Part shown: positions 60,565 to 64,000 of the stretch, piece by piece
How positions within the stretch are numbered: position 1 is the stretch's first letter
How the letters are laid out: each line of letters opens with the position of its first letter
Assembly (NCBI GenBank): GCA_947497265.1
Contig: CANMFP010000002.1
Span: 434,001-498,000, forward strand
Length of the DNA stretch: 64,000 nt
Source of the DNA: an uncultured Isoptericola sp.
Lineage (GTDB): Bacteria; Actinomycetota; Actinomycetes; Actinomycetales; Cellulomonadaceae
Reading direction: 5' to 3'
Notes under the pieces: model-generated
Seen by the model: only the letters and a program-made list of their open reading frames with translations
Told to the model about the DNA's origin: nothing
The model's database searches: none
Made by a program: the position numbers and the translations under genes

Positions 60565-61568
60565 TGCCGCTGGGGGTCTCGCTCGTGGGGGCTCTGGTGC
60601 TGGGCGCGCTGCTGGTGCGCGGCGGCAGGGTCGGGCTGCTCGTCCGCGGCGCGACGGCCGTCGCCGTCCTGCTGGCGGGTATCGCTGTGGTGCCGCTGTC
60701 CGTGCGCGGAACGATCACCCTGCGACTGCCCCAGATCGCGCCCACGGCAGCCAGCGGCTCCACCGCTCGCAGCTGCCCGGAAGGGGCGGCCCTGGGTGGC
60801 CTGAGCGGCCTGGGCGGCCTGGGCGGCCTGGGCGACGCGGTCGGTGCGTTCGACGTCGGGCTCTCCGTGGCCATCGGACCGACGATGGTGGCGGCGACAT
60901 GCTGGACAGTCGCTGTCGTCGCGGCGTGCTGGGTGGTGACGCGAGTGCGGTCCGTCGCGCGAGCAGCACGCGCCGCAGCATCGTCCATCGGCGCGCTCAC
61001 GGTGCTCCTTGTCGCCGGTGCCTGGGTGCTCTGGGGGTCCTCGGCGGGCGGCGGCGTCTTGCTCGGCTCGCCGCTGGCGCTGTCGGCGGCCCTGCTGACC
61101 GGGCTCGGCGTGCCCTGGACGCTGCACAGGGAAGAGATCCTCGCCTGTCTGCTCGACGGCACCGGCTCCCTCCTCGGCTCCGGGCTGATCGCCCCGGGCG
61201 GTCCGCTGACCTGGGTGGCGCTCGCACTGCTCCTGGGCATCGGGATCGTCGGCGCGCGACCCGTTCCCCCCACGGGCGGTCCGATGCGCCGGGCACTCGG
61301 CGCTGCCGCCGCGCTGGCTCCGGTGATGAGCCTCGTGCTGACCATCCTCGCACTGGCCACCCGGATCTCGGTCGACCTCGGCGTCGCTGTGCGCGGCTTC
61401 GTCCAGCCCGTGCTGGACGTGAGTCTTCACACCGACCTGTGGACCGCAGCCGGAACCGGGCTGGTGGCGGGCGCGGTCGCAGGCTTCACCGGCAGCCTTC
61501 TCGTCACCGGGACGAGAAGCATGGCGTCGGTAGGGTGGCGGGCATGGACCGACCGGGTCAGGCGATGA
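60564..61568 (+). CDS. Streptophobe-like membrane protein, main part
   Basis: 334 aa, about eight helices. It begins MPLGVSLVGALVLGALLVRGG, which in streptophobe proteins continues the previous gene in one chain. A GLSGLGGLGGLGGLGD repeat lies around residues 75-90. Its stop overlaps the response regulator (ATGA). Function unknown; streptophobe proteins are hydrophobic actinobacterial proteins often beside signalling genes. Confidence 0.68.
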   Translation: MPLGVSLVGALVLGALLVRGGRVGLLVRGATAVAVLLAGIAVVPLSVRGTITLRLPQIAPTAASGSTARSCPEGAALGGLSGLGGLGGLGDAVGAFDVGLSVAIGPTMVAATCWTVAVVAACWVVTRVRSVARAARAAASSIGALTVLLVAGAWVLWGSSAGGGVLLGSPLALSAALLTGLGVPWTLHREEILACLLDGTGSLLGSGLIAPGGPLTWVALALLLGIGIVGARPVPPTGGPMRRALGAAAALAPVMSLVLTILALATRISVDLGVAVRGFVQPVLDVSLHTDLWTAAGTGLVAGAVAGFTGSLLVTGTRSMASVGWRAWTDRVRR

Positions 61569-62272
61569 CCAAGGGCAGCACCAGCGAGCGCCTGCTGGTG
61601 GTCGACGACGAAGACACGGTTCGCAACCTGCTCTCGGCCGCGCTCCGGTTCGCCAGCTTCCAGGTGGGCTCTGCCGCCACCGCTGCGGAAGCGGTGGCCG
61701 CCGCAGCCGAGAATCCTCCCGATCTCGTGCTGCTCGACGTCATGCTTCCGGACCTGGACGGCTTCGAGGTGGTGCGTCAGCTGCGCGAACAGCGTCAGGA
61801 GAGCCATGGCGGCCCCGTCCCGGTCCTCTTCCTCACCGCACGGGACCAGCAGATCGACAAGGTCACCGGGCTCTCGCTGGGCGACGACTACGTGACCAAG
61901 CCGTTCGACCTGGAGGAGCTCATCGCCCGGATCCGCGCGATCCTCCGCCGCACCACGGGCCGGCAGACCGACCTGCTGACGCTCGGCACACTGACGCTCG
62001 ACGTGGCGGGCCACCAGCTCACCCGGCAGGGGCAGCCGGTGCGCCTCTCCCCGACCGAGCTCCGGCTGCTGCACTACCTGATGGAGAACGCGGGGCAGGT
62101 CGTCTCGAAGGCACAGATCCTCGACCGGGTATGGCGATACGACTTCGGCGGCGACGCCAGCATCGTCGACACCTACATCTCGTACCTGCGGCGCAAGGTC
62201 GACGGGGCCGGGCCGAAGCTCATCCACACCGTCCACGGCGTCGGCTACGTGATGCGGGAACCCCGGCCGTGA
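61565..62272 (+). CDS. OmpR/PhoB-type response regulator
   Basis: 235 aa. The receiver holds the acidic pair in VVDDEDTV, the phosphorylated Asp58 in LLDVMLPDLDGF and the Lys in DDYVTKPFD. The winged helix (about 140-235) ends VDTYISYLRRKVDG then HTVHGVGYVM. It overlaps the histidine kinase (GTGA). Confidence 0.95.
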   Translation: MTKGSTSERLLVVDDEDTVRNLLSAALRFASFQVGSAATAAEAVAAAAENPPDLVLLDVMLPDLDGFEVVRQLREQRQESHGGPVPVLFLTARDQQIDKVTGLSLGDDYVTKPFDLEELIARIRAILRRTTGRQTDLLTLGTLTLDVAGHQLTRQGQPVRLSPTELRLLHYLMENAGQVVSKAQILDRVWRYDFGGDASIVDTYISYLRRKVDGAGPKLIHTVHGVGYVMREPRP

Positions 62273-63741
62273 GGGGCCCTGTCCACCGGTTCTCGCTTCG
62301 GACGAGGCTCCTGCTGATCACGGCGGGCCTCCTGCTGACCGGACTGGGCATCATCGGCACGGTCCTGACTGGTCACCTGGAGCGGTACCAGCTCGGTCGG
62401 TTGGATGATCAGCTGGGCATGATGGCTTCGATCATCGCGACCGGGCCCGGTACGAGGGCGCCGGACCTCGAGCGCACCGCCGACGCCGCACTCCTCGAAC
62501 CCGCCCTCGACGTCTTCGGCGATCCCTACCTGGTCCGCCTCGATCGCGACGGCACTCCGCACGGCACGATCCGCTCACCGCAGCTGGACCCGGCGAGCCT
62601 GCCGAGCCTCGACGACCTTCGGGCGGTGCCCACGGACGGGTCGGCCACCGACCTGCCCGCCGCTGACCGGTCGGCACGGTGGCGAGTGGTCGCCCAGTCG
62701 GCCTCCGGTGGGGACGGGACGGTGATCGCGGCCGCACCGCGCACCGACATCGATGCCACCGTCGCTCAGATCCGCGCGAGCAGTCTGATCAGCGGTCTGG
62801 TCCTGCTGGTCACGCTGACGGCCGTCGGCTGGTTCGCGCTCGGACGAGGGCTGCGGCCGCTGCGCCGCGTCGAAACCACTGCGTCGGCCATAGCCGACGG
62901 AGACCTCACCCAGCGTGTGCCCGACCTGGCCGTGGCGGGAACGGAGATCGGGCGGCTTGCGCGTTCGCTCAACGCCATGCTCGGTCAGCTGGAGCGAGCG
63001 TTCGCCGACCGGGCTGCCTCCGAGGCACGGATGCGAACCTTCGTGGCGGATGTCAGCCACGAGCTTCGCACCCCGCTGTTCGGCATCACGGGCACCGCCG
63101 ATCTCTACCGGATGGGTGCGCTTCCCGAACGGGCCGATGTCGACGAAGCGATCAGCAGCATCCACCGGGAGGCAGCTCGGCTGACGGCGCTGACCGAGGA
63201 CCTGCTGCTGCTCGCGCAGCTCGACGAGGCACCCGACGGACAGCTCGACCGGGCGCCGATGGATCTGCGCACCCTCGCAGGTGACGCGCGGAGCATCCTG
63301 CGCGCTCTCGACCCCACCCGCCCGGTCGAGCTCACCGGCCCGGGCGGCAACGGTCCACCAGGGCCGGCTCCCGCCCACGCCGATGAGGCCCGACTGCGCC
63401 AGGTCGCTACCAACCTCGTCGGCAACGCCACCGTCCACACCCCGCCAGGAACGCCCGTCCGCCTCGGCGTGGGGACCTTCGACGGCGGAGCGATACTCGA
63501 GGTGGCCGACCACGGGCCGGGGATGACCGCCGCACAGGCGGATCGCGTCTTCGAGCGCTTCTACCGCGCCGACCGCTCGCGCAGCCGGTCCGGTGGCGCC
63601 AGTGCCGGGCTGGGCCTGGCGATCGCGCGCTCGCTCGCGCGAGCGCACGGCGGAGACATCGAGCTCACCACAGCACTCGGCGAAGGCGCGCGCTTTCGCC
63701 TCGTGCTCCCCACGCCGGACCAAGGTCGGCACCCGGGATGA
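62269..63741 (+). CDS. Sensor histidine kinase
   Basis: 490 aa: two helices (11-34 and 172-192) flank an external sensor of about 135 residues, then HAMP (193-245). The H-box is VSHELRTPLFGI (His264), N-box NLVGNATVHTPPG, G1 VADHGPGM, F-box VFERFYRADRS and G2 GLGLAIA. It pairs with the coupled regulator. Likely signal: an antibiotic or envelope stress sensed with the ABC genes (inference). Confidence 0.95.
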   Translation: MRGPVHRFSLRTRLLLITAGLLLTGLGIIGTVLTGHLERYQLGRLDDQLGMMASIIATGPGTRAPDLERTADAALLEPALDVFGDPYLVRLDRDGTPHGTIRSPQLDPASLPSLDDLRAVPTDGSATDLPAADRSARWRVVAQSASGGDGTVIAAAPRTDIDATVAQIRASSLISGLVLLVTLTAVGWFALGRGLRPLRRVETTASAIADGDLTQRVPDLAVAGTEIGRLARSLNAMLGQLERAFADRAASEARMRTFVADVSHELRTPLFGITGTADLYRMGALPERADVDEAISSIHREAARLTALTEDLLLLAQLDEAPDGQLDRAPMDLRTLAGDARSILRALDPTRPVELTGPGGNGPPGPAPAHADEARLRQVATNLVGNATVHTPPGTPVRLGVGTFDGGAILEVADHGPGMTAAQADRVFERFYRADRSRSRSGGASAGLGLAIARSLARAHGGDIELTTALGEGARFRLVLPTPDQGRHPG

Positions 63742-63769
63742 GGACAACGCCGAACTGAGGCGACCAGAG

Positions 63770-63843
63770 TGGGCCCGGAGGGACTCGAACCCCCGACATC
63801 CACGGTGTAAGCGTGGCGCTCTGACCAACTGAGCTACAGGCCC
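63770..63843 (-). tRNA. tRNA-Val (anticodon TAC)
   Basis: 74 nt. The acceptor GGGCCTG pairs with CGGGCCC with one G-T; the anticodon stem CCACG/CGTGG encloses the loop CTTACAC with anticodon TAC; the T-arm loop is TTCGAGT. The CCA end is not encoded. Confidence 0.95.
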
Positions 63844-63922
63844 TGGCAGCGCAGGCAAGGATACCGGCCCCGCGACCCGGTTCGGGACGACTCGGGCGGG
63901 CGCGCCGTCGACGGGCTCCGGA

Positions 63923-64000
63923 TCAGATCTCTGCGAGCGCCGCCCGGTACGCCTCGAGCTCGCGGCGCTCGCCGCGCGGGTGCACGACCGTCCAGCGGAC
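63923..64000 (-). CDS. C-terminus of an unidentified protein (cut by window)
   Basis: Only the last 25 codons are visible, ending RGERRELEAYRAALAEI and a TGA. The acidic helical end and codon bias look coding. I do not recognise the family. Confidence 0.5.
   Translation of the reverse strand, partial: VRWTVVHPRGERRELEAYRAALAEI

Noticed and set aside
60540-60570. Simple sequencing frameshift in the streptophobe gene
   Set aside because: Not excluded, but the stop and next ATG overlap exactly as TGATG like other junctions in this operon, so two coupled genes were annotated.

Overview
The window is a chromosomal segment of a high-GC actinobacterium. GC is very high at third codon positions, GTG starts are common, the glutamine synthetase set is actinobacterial (glnA, glnE, glnA2), and there are a polyphosphate glucokinase, DUF3043, DUF4191 and C4 zinc-ribbon proteins and a type A RNase P RNA. 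The gene order (ctaC-ctaD, erpA, nadA, pepA, sucB, lipB-lipA-DUF4191-RDD-glnA, glnE, glnA2, panB, rnpB, zinc ribbon, Nif3) follows the conserved actinobacterial core. My inference is a member of the Micrococcales, perhaps Cellulomonadaceae or Promicromonosporaceae. No prophage, insertion sequence, CRISPR array or replication origin was seen.

Layout. 1-2.1 kb: cytochrome oxidase subunits I (cut by the window edge) and II. 2.4-6.2 kb: a lysine-free cysteine-desulfurase-like protein coupled to a TusA-like protein, the A-type carrier ErpA, and quinolinate synthase NadA, an Fe-S enzyme. 6.2-11.6 kb: housekeeping enzymes and a yczE-like membrane gene. 11.6-16.7 kb: a MocR regulator divergent from yczE, a four-gene overlapping pyrD operon, and pepA. 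17.4-29.7 kb: the lipoyl block (sucB, lipB, lipA), interrupted by a shrunken alpha/beta hydrolase, a kinase-like membrane protein, an oxidoreductase and a MarR/MMPL pair, and ending in glnA with a GlnR-type site. 29.8-39.9 kb: an AraC-GyrI regulator and two ATPase/permease pairs inserted between glnA and glnE, then glnA2 and panB. 40-45 kb: ppgK, a STAS factor, a two-gene fluoride channel, a FUSC protein and a CPA2 antiporter. 45-51.9 kb: a GNAT pseudogene, rnpB, a tautomerase-like protein, a guanine deaminase, yaaA, phosphatase/zinc ribbon/Nif3, and an ArsR-SulP operon. 51.9-58.5 kb: a family A polymerase, a DUF418 protein, a membrane Ser/Thr kinase and a TetR/SDR pair. 58.6-63.7 kb: a six-gene overlapping operon (ABC ATPase, permease, split streptophobe-like gene, response regulator, histidine kinase). 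The window ends with tRNA-Val and a cut gene.

How the genes work together. ErpA, LipB/LipA, SucB and NadA tie Fe-S and lipoate supply to central metabolism. GlnA, GlnE and GlnA2 form the nitrogen assimilation unit: GlnA keeps the adenylylation tyrosine that GlnE would modify, while GlnA2 has Trp there. Four regulator/target pairs (MocR/yczE, MarR/MMPL, ArsR/SulP, TetR/SDR) each have an inverted repeat in their control region.

A general feature is that at least 22 genes start 6-8 nt after a TANNNT -10 hexamer with no ribosome binding site, which points to widespread leaderless transcription and settles many starts. The strongest candidates for new biology are the lysine-free desulfurase-like/TusA pair, the split streptophobe gene in an ABC/two-component operon, the minimal hydrolase, and the degenerate kinase-like receptor.
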